A program made the position numbers and the translations under genes. Below, piece after piece: positions 18,749 through 27,005 of a DNA stretch of 47,701 nucleotides. The notes under the pieces are model-generated. The model saw only the letters and a program-made list of their open reading frames with translations, searched no databases and was not told the origin of the DNA. Source of the stretch: an uncultured Acidobacteriota bacterium (GTDB lineage: Bacteria; Acidobacteriota; Terriglobia; Bryobacterales; Bryobacteraceae); the NCBI GenBank assembly GCA_900696665.1, contig CAADGY010000077.1, forward strand, positions 1-47,701. The letters are read 5' to 3'. The number at the start of each line of letters is the position of its first letter. Position 1 is the stretch's first letter.

Positions 18749-19906
18749 ATGGATAACACGGCGCCTACTTCCGAATCGCGAGATAGCTTCCCTGTCTATT
18801 ACGTCTGGCAAGTCGCGGGGAAGAGCATTTCTATCCGGCTGAACCTGGATTTAGTCGATGCGCTGTTGCAAGAGGTAATGAGCGGTTTCGGCGCGGTTCC
18901 GCGCCGTGGCGCCGAGGTCGGGGGTATCCTGCTGGGAAGTGTCAAAGACGACCATGGCACCGTTATTGTCATCGATGGATTTGAGCGCGTTCCTTGTGAA
19001 TACCGTAGTGGTCCATCCTTCACCCTCTCCGAACCAGAGTTACAGCGGCTGCGTACCACGATAGAGGCCCGGAGCCCATCGCCCAGCCGGAAGAGCTATG
19101 TCGTTGGCTACTTTCGCAGCCACACGCGGGACGGGATGGGTCTGAGTCCGGAAGACATCCAAATTTTCAACGATTATTTTCCTCAACCGAATGCCGTCGC
19201 CTTGCTCGTGAAACCGTTCGCAACAAAAGCCAGCCAGGCAGGTTTTTTCTTCCGTGAAGGCGCGGTCTTTCGAACGGAATCGAGTTATCTGGAATTTCCT
19301 TTTCGCCGGCGCGAGTTGGGCGGCACACCAACCATCAGGAAGGAGCGAGGCGTCATTCCGGCATCGGCACAACCTCAACATCGTCCGACCGTCCCTGCCC
19401 ACCCGCCTGAGCCACCCGAACAACCTGTCCCCGTTATGGTTGTGCCCGGATTGGAGCCTGCCGAGGCCCCCCTGGCAAGTAAGCCAATGCCTGTACCGCT
19501 CACGAGTAGCGTCTGGAAGTTTTCCGCTTTCCTATTACTGCTGTTGGGAATCGCTCTCGGCTTTGTAGCAGCGCGGTTCACAAGTCCTGAAACTGGAGAG
19601 GCTTCTGCAGCCGACTCTTACACACTGGGAGTCGCCCTGGAACGCTCTGGTGAAAATGTGAAAATAACGTGGGATCGTTCCGCTCCCGCCATCCGGCGTT
19701 CTCTCGGCGGAGTTCTGGTGATACGCGACGGCGACAGCACACGAACCGTGAATCTTACCCGCGCCAGCCTTCAGAATGGGTCGGTTCTCTACAGCCATGT
19801 GTCAGACCACATCACCTTGCGGCTGGAAGTTTTCTTCTCAAATGGTACAGTTCTTTCTCACACGGAAGATTACATCGCTGGCGAGAGACCGGTCAGCAAT
19901 CCTTGA
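18749..19906 (+). CDS. membrane-anchored JAB/MPN-fold protein with a degenerate JAMM site
   Basis: A 385-residue protein. Residues 32-185 form a Mov34/MPN (JAB) domain of the kind that contains zinc isopeptidases. GAEVGGILLG puts the catalytic Glu at 56, and SHTRDGMGLSPED gives His125, Ser133 and Asp136 in the exact H-x7-S-x2-D spacing, but the first His of the HxH pair is Arg123. A proline-rich stretch (about 205-240) leads to one membrane segment (about 248-270), then a C-terminal beta domain, probably outside. With Arg at a zinc ligand the protein may be inactive or a binding module. There is no ubiquitin-like gene nearby. Start is the ATG at 18749. Confidence 0.78.
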   Translation: MDNTAPTSESRDSFPVYYVWQVAGKSISIRLNLDLVDALLQEVMSGFGAVPRRGAEVGGILLGSVKDDHGTVIVIDGFERVPCEYRSGPSFTLSEPELQRLRTTIEARSPSPSRKSYVVGYFRSHTRDGMGLSPEDIQIFNDYFPQPNAVALLVKPFATKASQAGFFFREGAVFRTESSYLEFPFRRRELGGTPTIRKERGVIPASAQPQHRPTVPAHPPEPPEQPVPVMVVPGLEPAEAPLASKPMPVPLTSSVWKFSAFLLLLLGIALGFVAARFTSPETGEASAADSYTLGVALERSGENVKITWDRSAPAIRRSLGGVLVIRDGDSTRTVNLTRASLQNGSVLYSHVSDHITLRLEVFFSNGTVLSHTEDYIAGERPVSNP

Positions 19907-19957
19907 CCCGGCCTCTCCTCAAATTCTTGATTTCTTGGAAAATAAGTGGGAAGGCAG

Positions 19958-20206
19958 TTATGCCGCCGTACGCTTGAAAGCCTTCACGATCCGGAATCCG
20001 GAACGTGCAGGATGGCTCACAAAGGTGGATTCGCGGACATCTTCTTTAGCCGGCTGAAAATCCCAACGTGTGACGCCTTTTTCCCACGGCACGGGATACT
20101 CTCGCTGACATTCGGGACAGCGATACATTCCATTCACCGGCCACATCGGCGCCGGATGCATCCGGTAGCACCAACTATCCCTGAGAAATGTCCAAATCCT
20201 TTTCAT
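19958..20206 (-). CDS. small protein with one CxxC pair
   Basis: An 82-residue protein starting MKRIWTFLRDSW. A tryptophan/proline-rich first part, HPAPMWPVNGMYRCPECQREYPVPWE (residues about 17-42), holds the only CxxC pair, so any zinc site would need dimerisation or other ligands. The C-terminus is basic. The start at complement 20206 is fixed by a strong AGGAGAAGG 5-13 bases upstream. I do not know a named family, but the unusually dense W/P/C block looks conserved, not random. It stands alone between the JAMM-fold gene and the deaminase. Confidence 0.6.
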   Translation of the reverse strand: MKRIWTFLRDSWCYRMHPAPMWPVNGMYRCPECQREYPVPWEKGVTRWDFQPAKEDVRESTFVSHPARSGFRIVKAFKRTAA

Positions 20207-20416
20207 ATGCCTTCTCCTCATGAAGCGCTACAACCAATACAATCTTTTTTCACGGGCCGACTCTACCGGTACCCTTGATGAGAACGTTATCAATAACTTC
20301 ACGTTATAAAAGGGAGGAGAAAAGACTCTTCGTCTCAAAATTCCTGCTCCGAAAGTCCCTGATATATGGATGACGAACCGCCTGCGTGGGTTTCGAATTT
20401 GTAGATTCGTGCCGTC

Positions 20417-20445
20417 CCGGTACGAAAGAGCCGTGCTCGTACTGG
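20417..20445. repeat. 9-bp hairpin upstream of the deaminase gene
   Basis: CCGGTACGA at 20417-20425 pairs with TCGTACTGG at 20437-20445 (one G-T pair, 11-base loop). It lies 47 bases upstream of the deaminase start, before a TACAAT at 20477-20482 that could be a -10 element. The rest of the interval 20207-20491 holds nothing else I can name. Confidence 0.35.
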
Positions 20446-20491
20446 TACGTCAGTGCCGTATTGAGACCGCACCGCGTACAATAGCGAAAGC

Positions 20492-20965
20492 ATGCAACCA
20501 GCGGAAAACGCCGCACGTGTCATCCCCTCCTGGGACGAGTATTATCTGAGCATCTGCAAGATAGTGGCCACTCGGAGCAAAGACCCCAACACGCAGATCG
20601 GCTGCGTAATTGTAGGCCCCGCCCACGAGATCCGGTCGACCGGGTACAACTCTTTTCCGCGTGGTATACGAGACGATATCCCTGAGCGCGTGGTGCGTCC
20701 GGCAAAGTACCTATGGATCGAGCACGCGGAGCGCAATGCCATCTGTAATGCGGCGCGCGCGGGTACCGCGACCGAAGGATGCACAATCTATGTGGAGATC
20801 ATGCCTTGCATGGACTGTGCCAGAGCCATCGTGCAAGCGGGTATCGTCGAGGTGGTGGTTTCGGGTGTTCGCATGCGTCAATACTCGAGCGAGTACTACA
20901 ACGAGCACTTCGGGATGGTAGAGGTTCTCTTCGGCGAAGCGGGGATACGGATCAGGCAGGTCTGA
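20492..20965 (+). CDS. dCMP deaminase family protein
   Basis: A 157-residue zinc deaminase of the cytidine/deoxycytidylate family. HAERNA (about residues 79-84) provides the first zinc ligand and the proton-shuttling Glu; PCMDCARAI (about 109-117) provides the two Cys ligands. The N-terminal WDEYYLSICKIVATRSKDPNTQIGCVIV is typical of dCMP deaminases, which turn dCMP into dUMP for thymidylate synthesis; ComEB is a close relative. There is no regulatory insert. A start-proximal TACAAT would give a very short leader. It appears complete and ends just before a probable terminator and the mobile-element remnant. Confidence 0.88.
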   Translation: MQPAENAARVIPSWDEYYLSICKIVATRSKDPNTQIGCVIVGPAHEIRSTGYNSFPRGIRDDIPERVVRPAKYLWIEHAERNAICNAARAGTATEGCTIYVEIMPCMDCARAIVQAGIVEVVVSGVRMRQYSSEYYNEHFGMVEVLFGEAGIRIRQV

Positions 20966-20975
20966 GTTCTGTTGA

Positions 20976-21014
20976 CGGGGCGGCGGGCGTGCACCACTGC
21001 CCCGCTCGGGTTTT
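20976..21014 (+). terminator. probable terminator of the deaminase gene
   Basis: CGGGGCGG at 20976-20983 pairs with CTGCCCCG at 20997-21004 (one G-U pair), followed six bases later by TTTT at 21011-21014. It begins 11 bases after the deaminase stop. The loop is long (13 bases) and the T-tract is short, so the call is moderate. Confidence 0.4.
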
Positions 21015-21029
21015 ACTTCTCCTTCACTT

Positions 21030-23299
21030 CTATGGGACCACGCCAAGGAGGCGGCATTCACGGCGTCACTCCAGAACGAGGGAGCAGCCAGCCTGACGGA
21101 TGTCTACGACCTGGCGCCGGACTCGGCGGCGGAGATCGTCCCGCGCCTCACCGGAACGCCGAGCAACCTGCGCCTGGCCGAAGAGCAGCCGCTGACTCCC
21201 AAGCAGAAACGCGGGCAGGCGCGGCGGGGACGCGCTCTCACCGAACGCGCGCCCGCGACCTGGCCCAGCAGGGACTGACTCCGGAGCAGAGGGTGCGCTA
21301 TGCCGGGCGCGTGGGCCGCGAAGCGAAGAAATCCGGCCTGGCGCCGGAGCAGGTCCGGAAGCTGGCAGCCGAGGGTTGGGAGCTGCGGCGCATGATCGTG
21401 GACGAGATCCCCGATGTGCAGGCGCTCATCACCGACCTGAACAAAGTAGGCGCGGCGGAGCTGCGCATGGCCGAGCGCGCGATCGCGGATTCGCGCTGCG
21501 TTTCACCGGCGACGCTAGACCGCATTTCGCGGCGGATCGAAGAGCAGGGGCCGGAGGGGACGCTGGCGCAGGCGCTTGAAGGCGACGCCCGGGAGATGGT
21601 CGAGCACCTGGTGGGCGATGGGGTCCTGACCACGGCGGAAGAGCCGCGCCTGCTGAGCAGCAATGGAACGCTGACCGCCGAAGGCAAGCGGCGCATGAGC
21701 CGCCTGCTGACCGGCCGGCTGTTCGAGGACGCGCGGGCCTTCGATGAGGCGGCTCGGAATTGAAGCAAAAGCTGGAGTGGGCGGTGGCCCCGCTGGCGCG
21801 GGTCGAGGGGCGCGAGGGCTGGGATACTTCGATGCCACGCGCGAAGCCGTGAACCTGGTGGAGGAAGCCCGGCGGCGAGGGCAGACGTTTGACGGCCTGG
21901 TGGCGCAACGCGGGATGTTCGGCGAGCGGGAGTACTCCTGGCAGGCCATCGCGATCGCGCGCAAGCTCCAGGAGAGGCCCACCAATGTAACGAAGGCATT
22001 CCGGCAGTATGCCGCCGAGGCGGATATGGGCGCCGGCGGGCAGGGTCCGCTGGGGATGGAGCCGCCGGACGCGGCCGAGAGCTTCCGCGAGGCATTCCGG
22101 GAGCACGGCGAATTCGGGCCGAGATACCGGGATCTGAGTGGGCAGGCGGCGTTCGAACGCTTGGCGCAAGCCGAGGCAGGAGAGGCCGTGGGTGCGTGGC
22201 CCCACGATCAGATCGCGGTACATGTGGACCTGATCTGGGGAGAAGCGGGACAAACACCGGGCAAAGGATTCAGCGTCGCCAAGATCTAAAAATGGCATCC
22301 CGAGGTGATGCCGGAGCCGTGCGAGATCTTTCGGCGCTTGCGGGTTGTTCCCGAAAAAACCAACGAAAACACGATTCAACTCACGGACGGAACGTACGCG
22401 GCCGTCGGGCGGCGGAACTGGAAGGGCAAAAACAAAACGTGGCTGCTCACGGAGTTCGGACCGGAAAGCGCGAGACCCGCCGCCGGAAGGACAATAGACA
22501 TTCCCGGCAACCAGGCTGTGTCTGGCGGACCGGATGACAAGGCAATAGTACCCTCGAAACCCTCGACCGGATCGACCAGGCGGCGAAAGACCGCATCGCA
22601 CGGCGCACGAAAGACGCCGGCACGCTGAGCGGGGGGCCGGGGCTCCCGGTCGGGCAGCTCGCCGATTATGCCATCGTGGGCGCGGCGAAGATCGCCAAAG
22701 GTGCTATCCGGTTCGGGCAGTGGTCCGCGGAGATGATTCGTGAATACGGCGAGGAGATCCGGCCGTATCTGGGCAAGATCTGGATGCGGGCGCAACACTT
22801 GTACAAAGAGCAGGAAGTGGCGGGCGGCGCGGGCAGGCCTCCGGCCGGGACTCCGGCGGCCGTGGCGGCGATGCCCGAGGGCTCTCCGGGGCAGCCGAAA
22901 CGCACGGCCGCGGCGGTGGCGGAACGGCCGGCCGAGGGGCTCATCGCGTCGCCGTCATACGACGTGACGCGGGGCAAGATCCTGGAGCACGTCTCCGAGG
23001 AAGTGCGCGGGAAGCTTGCCGGGAGGCTGGCCGATTTCGAGGCGCGGAATCCCGAGCGGCGCACGGCGACGTTCGACGACGTGGTAAGCGAGGCGCGCCT
23101 CCTCGATCCGAAGATCGTCGCCGACCTCGACTTGAAGAAGCTGAAGGCCGGCCAGACGCTCGATCCGGCGGTACGCTTCGCGGCAAGGGAGACGCTGAAC
23201 GTGATCGAGCGCGAGATCGGGGCGCGGGATAAGCAACTCTCGGGCGACACGCTGGATGCCGCCGCCCGCGAGCGGGTGCTCCGGCAGATGGTGTGCCGC
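21030..23299 (+). pseudogene. decayed large polyvalent protein gene of a phage or integrative element
   Basis: One long plus-strand protein can be pieced together across frames. It runs LWDHAKEAAFTASL from 21030, shifts frame near 21250 into RDLAQQGLTPEQRVRYAG, shifts again near 21757 (KQKLEWAVAPLARVEGREG) and near 21830 (DATREAVNLVEEARRRGQ), meets an in-frame TAA at 22287-22289 between FSVAKI and KWHPEVM, and shifts near 22548 into TLETLDRIDQAAKDRIARR, ending near 23299 where the match to this protein type stops. The helical Ala/Glu/Arg-rich part around 21300-22100 resembles DdrB/ParB-associated regions, and VDLIWGEAG...KTWLLTEF (about 22225-22450) resembles a PBECR (phage barnase-EndoU) nuclease. 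Four frameshifts and a stop show it is dead. No integrase or att site remains. Confidence 0.72.
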
Positions 23300-23622
23300 A
23301 AATCTTTCGGTTTCTTTCACCCTGTATTCGGGCGGGATTTCAAACAACAAGCGGTGGCTGTTCCACGCGGACGAGATTCGTCACCTTACAAGACGTATCG
23401 CCGCGGAGCACCCCCGCTTGAGGGTGCCGTTGCAGTTCTGTGAACGCCCCTTCTGAGCCTTCCCGCACCTGCCCGACACGCATCGGGTCTTGTTCACAAC
23501 TGTCCCTTCGCACCGGGGAAAGAAGGGCGAATACCTGCACTCCCTCTCTTGTGTATTCACAAAAGAGGTGATGAAAGTTCCCGAGTTTCGGAACCGGCCG
23601 GAGCTCGTCAAAGCCGCGGACG
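23300..23622. other. intergenic remnant without a recognisable gene
   Basis: About 320 bases between the end of the decayed element and the small membrane protein. It contains a 6-bp hairpin (GCACCC/GGGTGC, around 23408-23427) and no reading frame with protein-like composition on either strand. It could be the scar where the element joins the older chromosome. No direct repeat was found by eye. Confidence 0.5.
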
Positions 23623-23883
23623 CTACACATGCCGGGGCAGGCGCTCGGGACGGAAAAATGGTGCGCCGATACCCCATACCAGGAGAAAGACAAACCAGAA
23701 GCCAATAAACAGGTCGAAAGCCGGGCCGTACCAATTCTCGGGGAAACGGATGAGACCAAGGCAGACCGCGGCGAGGACGCTCAGCGCATGCCAGTACCAG
23801 CGGCATGCTTGAAAAACGAAAAGAAGCAGGAATGCCAATGCAAGAGCGGAGCCGTAAACCAGCATAGGCAACAGAGGGTTCAT
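23623..23883 (-). CDS. small membrane protein, three hydrophobic segments
   Basis: An 86-residue protein starting MNPLLPMLVYGSALALAF. Hydrophobic stretches at about residues 4-25, 30-46 and 50-73 suggest two or three membrane spans, with a basic C-terminal tail. The start at complement 23883 has GGAGGT four bases upstream, which makes the gene credible despite its size. A TATAAT on the minus strand (23974-23979) lies about 90 bases upstream. No family recognised. Confidence 0.6.
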   Translation of the reverse strand: MNPLLPMLVYGSALALAFLLLFVFQACRWYWHALSVLAAVCLGLIRFPENWYGPAFDLFIGFWFVFLLVWGIGAPFFRPERLPRHV

Positions 23884-23973
23884 AGCTACCTCCAGTCGGG
23901 CGCACGGCAGCCTGAACCTTGTGGCCGGAGGGCACCGACGCATTTTCGGTGGGCAGCCAGCGCCTCCATTACC

Positions 23974-23979
23974 ATTATA
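23974..23979 (-). promoter_or_regulatory. TATAAT -10 element for the small membrane protein
   Basis: A perfect TATAAT reads on the minus strand about 90 bases before the start at complement 23883. The -35 position (17 bases further) reads GTACAG, a poor match. The leader between contains a 6-bp hairpin (CACCGA/TCGGTG). Confidence 0.35.
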
Positions 23980-24028
23980 GGCAAATATTAAGATTTCTGT
24001 ACCTTATTACCCTGGTGTTGGCACAGGA

Positions 24029-24730
24029 TCACGGTGCGGTCATGTTATGGGTGATCGCAAATTTCACCAGGCCCGCAACGTCGTGTATGTCCAGCTTGCG
24101 CATGAGGTTGGCGCGGTATGTATCGACGGTCTTTGGACTGAGTTCCAGTCGCGCGGCGACTTCCTTCGCCCGCAATCCCTCTACGAGAAGGGAAAAGACC
24201 TGGTGTTCCCGGGCGCTCAGGTTTTGAAGAGGATCCGGATCCTCTTCGCGCGCCGCGCCGAAAATCTCGCGCAGTTCGAGCATGGGCGAAATGTAGATAC
24301 CCCCATCCAGCACCTGCTGGAAAGCTTCAAACAGATGCCAGGCCGGGCATCCTTTCAACACGAAACCGCTCGCGCCGCTGCGTAAAGCCTCGATCACCGA
24401 CCTCTTGTCTCCACGCATGGAAAGCACCACGATGCGCGTGCCGGGCGAAGAGCGCCGCACCTTCCGGATCACTTCGAGCGTATGAAGCTTCGGCAATTGC
24501 AGGTCAAGCGCGGCGATGTCCGGATGGAGCCGCTCAATCAGTTCCACTGCTTCCGCACCGTCCGCTCCCTGCGCCACAACTTCATACGGCTCCGTGGAGT
24601 CGCATATCGCCGCGATGCCATCCCGCATCATGGCGAGTTCGTCGGCGACCACGATGGAAACGCTACGATCTTGACGCCGGTTTTGAACCGCTCTATTGGC
24701 CGATTGGTAATGCCTGGACGCGTCATTCAT
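24029..24730 (-). CDS. NarL/FixJ-type response regulator
   Basis: A 233-residue DNA-binding regulator. The receiver domain (residues about 24-140) has acidic pocket D30-E31, phospho-acceptor Asp76 in DIAALDLQLP and Lys126; the second acidic position is Glu in place of the more common Asp. The LuxR-type helix-turn-helix (about 168-225) contains LSAREHQVFSLLVEGLRAKEVAARL and LSPKTVDTYRANLMRKL. A 23-residue extension precedes the receiver, so the start could be lower. No kinase is adjacent in the same direction, but a NarX-like kinase lies 0.9 kb upstream on the other strand and could be its partner. It probably activates or represses transcription when phosphorylated. Confidence 0.92.
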   Translation of the reverse strand: MNDASRHYQSANRAVQNRRQDRSVSIVVADELAMMRDGIAAICDSTEPYEVVAQGADGAEAVELIERLHPDIAALDLQLPKLHTLEVIRKVRRSSPGTRIVVLSMRGDKRSVIEALRSGASGFVLKGCPAWHLFEAFQQVLDGGIYISPMLELREIFGAAREEDPDPLQNLSAREHQVFSLLVEGLRAKEVAARLELSPKTVDTYRANLMRKLDIHDVAGLVKFAITHNMTAP

Positions 24731-24784
24731 ATACGCAAATTTGTAAGTAGAAGAAAGGGGGAATATTTCTCGATCGTGGACTCA

Positions 24785-25594
24785 TCAAAATGCTTTGAGC
24801 AGATCCAGTACCGCCTCATTCCACCCTTGCGGTCCGGAGAGATCGCTCACTCTGGCTCGCGGGACGGCGGCGCGAAGTTCGCCTACCGAGTGTGACCGTA
24901 TCAGCACAGGTATATCCACAGCCTCCAGCATGGGGATATCGTTCAGACTGTCGCCCAACCCCACACTCTGAAAATCTTTGTGTTGGCGGCGGAAGAGTTC
25001 GGATAGATGCCGCACCGCGGCCCCTTTATCGTTGTCTCCTGTAATGTGATAGAAGCGTCCGCCTTTCGTCCAACGCATGCCGCGGGCTTCAATCGCCTTG
25101 AGCAACGCGTCACGCCGGAGATCATCCAAAATCTCAAACGGTTCGTCATATTCCCGCTTCGCCGCCAGCATCGCCTGCTCCACGGAGAGCGAACACCGCT
25201 CGGCGATCTCTTCGACGCTCATCTGGTGGAACCCGATTATCCGGCAGCCGGACTCCCGTGAGGCATCTTCAAGAGCCTGTACCAGCTTGTGGTAGGGTTC
25301 TCCGAACTCGATGGCTATCGAGCCGGCGCAGGATACCGCGCGGTCAACAGAAAACGGAAAATATCCATCCGGAATGAAAAGAGCGCCTCCGTTTTCTGAG
25401 ATGAGCGGGTCTGTATTGCCCAGTTCACGGCGCAACGCCTCTATCTCGGCTCTCGTCTTGCTGCTCACAAATACAAGCGGAACAGACAGGTGCCGTGCGC
25501 GGAGCAAAGCGGGTTTTGCTGCCTCGTACGAATAGGTCGCGTGATCGAGCAGCGTTCCATCCAGATCCGTAAAAAGACCGAGCACGAAAGACAT
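24785..25594 (-). CDS. HAD-IIB phosphatase, mannosyl-3-phosphoglycerate phosphatase-like
   Basis: A 269-residue haloacid-dehalogenase-type phosphatase. FTDLDGTLLD at the N-terminus holds the nucleophile and acid/base Asp, VFVSSKTRAE is motif II with Ser/Thr, and GDNDKGAAV and GLGDSLNDIPML give motifs III-IV. The GGALFIPDGYF block and length match mannosyl-3-phosphoglycerate phosphatase, which makes the compatible solute mannosylglycerate; glucosyl-3-phosphoglycerate phosphatases look similar. No matching synthase gene is in the window. I chose the ATG at complement 25594, right before the HAD fold; the frame is open further upstream to 25663, overlapping the kinase start, which is unlikely. 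Confidence 0.82.
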   Translation of the reverse strand: MSFVLGLFTDLDGTLLDHATYSYEAAKPALLRARHLSVPLVFVSSKTRAEIEALRRELGNTDPLISENGGALFIPDGYFPFSVDRAVSCAGSIAIEFGEPYHKLVQALEDASRESGCRIIGFHQMSVEEIAERCSLSVEQAMLAAKREYDEPFEILDDLRRDALLKAIEARGMRWTKGGRFYHITGDNDKGAAVRHLSELFRRQHKDFQSVGLGDSLNDIPMLEAVDIPVLIRSHSVGELRAAVPRARVSDLSGPQGWNEAVLDLLKAF

Positions 25595-25661
25595 TACACC
25601 ACTAACCACGTTCACGATGTGAGCTGTTTCACGCGAGAATGGAGACAGGTTTTCGATCGGC

Positions 25662-27005
25662 ATGCGTTATAGAAGCTGGCCTATCCTGGTATTGGCGTTC
25701 GGCAGCCTCATCCTGCTGGTGGTGGTATCCGTGCTTGGCGCTGCGCGGCGTGCGCGGCAGGTCTACGACGATGTTTGGACACTGCACACGAAGATGCAGC
25801 AAAGCGAGCATCTGCTCAGCGAAATCCGCGCCGAAATCCACGTATCAGGCATCTTTGTCCGTGACTTTCTACTGGACCAGTCGCATCTTACCGCTGATCT
25901 GTATCGCGGCAGCCTCCGGGATTTGCGAACGTCGATGGACAAGGAATTGAAGCAACTCGAGAGCATTGTAGGAAGCGACGAGGCGGGGAGGCTCCAGAAC
26001 CTCCACGCCGGACTCGAGGATTACTGGGAGTCGCTCGAACCGCTCTTCCAGTGGACTCCCGGCCAGAAGATGGCGCTGAGCTCCACTTTCTTGCGTAAAA
26101 ACGTCCTGCCCCGGCGCGACGCGGTTCTGGATCTCGCAAACGAAATCCGGGACTGGAACGAGACTAATCTGGCGCGGCAGCAGGCAGCGATTACCGCCAA
26201 ACAGGCGGAGTTCACCCGCTACACTTCCAACATGCTCGCCATCATAATGTGCGTGAGCGTGATTGTGGCCGGACTCAGCCTGTACCGGATCGCGAAGCTT
26301 GAAAACCGCGGCGAGCAGCAGCGCCGGAAGACGGAAATGGCCGAGCAGGAGATGCGGCGCCTTTCCCAGCAACTAGTGCAAGCACAGGAGGAGGAGCGCC
26401 GTTCCATTTCGCGTGAACTCCACGATGCCGTAGGCCAGATGCTCACCGGTTTGCGAATGGAAATCGGAAGACTGAACGCGTCGCGGCATGCTCCGGATGG
26501 AGAGTTCGAAGCCAACCTGGACGAGGCCAAACGCCTGGCGGAGGAGGCGCTGCGGTCCGTCCGCCATATCGCCCTCGGTTTACGGCCCTCGATGCTGGAC
26601 GACCTCGGGCTGGGGCCCGCCCTTGAATGGCAGGCGCGGGAGTTCTCGCGGCGCTATAGCGTGCCGGTTACCGTGGAGGCGGAAGGCAGTTCGCTCCACA
26701 AGCTTCCCGAGAGCCACCGAACCGCCATTTATCGCGTCGTGCAGGAGGCGCTCACCAATTGCGCGCGGCACGCCTCGCCCAGAAATATTCGTATTGTCGT
26801 GCATGCCAAGCCCGACCTGGTAGTTCTGGCGGTACAGGACGATGGAATCGGTTTCAATCCCCAGGAACGGCGCGGCCGCGGACTGGGACTCATCGGTATC
26901 GAAGAACGTGTTCACAAACTGGGGGGCAGTGTCACCATCTTTTCGCAGCCGCAAAAAGGCACTGCGATTGTGGCGGAAATTCCATTTGCGATGGAGGCGG
27001 TTTGA
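25662..27005 (+). CDS. NarX/DesK-type sensor histidine kinase
   Basis: A 447-residue membrane kinase. Two membrane segments (about 6-27 and 190-208) bracket a mostly helical periplasmic domain of about 160 residues (four-helix-bundle-like sensor). A short coiled coil leads to the HisKA_3 dimerisation helix with phospho-acceptor His254 in SRELHDAVGQ, then LRPSMLDDLGLGPALEW. The ATPase domain has the N-box EALTNCARHA and G-boxes VQDDGIGF and GRGLGLIGIEERV. All catalytic residues are intact. It overlaps the next response regulator gene by one base (TGATG), so the two form a two-component pair. The signal is unknown. Confidence 0.94.
   Translation: MRYRSWPILVLAFGSLILLVVVSVLGAARRARQVYDDVWTLHTKMQQSEHLLSEIRAEIHVSGIFVRDFLLDQSHLTADLYRGSLRDLRTSMDKELKQLESIVGSDEAGRLQNLHAGLEDYWESLEPLFQWTPGQKMALSSTFLRKNVLPRRDAVLDLANEIRDWNETNLARQQAAITAKQAEFTRYTSNMLAIIMCVSVIVAGLSLYRIAKLENRGEQQRRKTEMAEQEMRRLSQQLVQAQEEERRSISRELHDAVGQMLTGLRMEIGRLNASRHAPDGEFEANLDEAKRLAEEALRSVRHIALGLRPSMLDDLGLGPALEWQAREFSRRYSVPVTVEAEGSSLHKLPESHRTAIYRVVQEALTNCARHASPRNIRIVVHAKPDLVVLAVQDDGIGFNPQERRGRGLGLIGIEERVHKLGGSVTIFSQPQKGTAIVAEIPFAMEAV

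Noticed and set aside
21429..22601. Minus-strand frame of 390 codons across the decayed element
   Set aside because: GC-rich DNA gives long antisense frames. The composition (Arg/Pro/Ser-rich) is shadow-like, while the plus strand reads as a recognisable, if broken, helical protein.
23340..23759. Minus-strand frame of 139 codons next to the small membrane protein
   Set aside because: Overlaps the well-supported 86-residue gene in another frame and has no protein-like pattern.
26759..27004. In-frame extension upstream of the response regulator at 27005
   Set aside because: It lies wholly in the kinase coding sequence in another frame, and the receiver domain begins at the ATG 27005.
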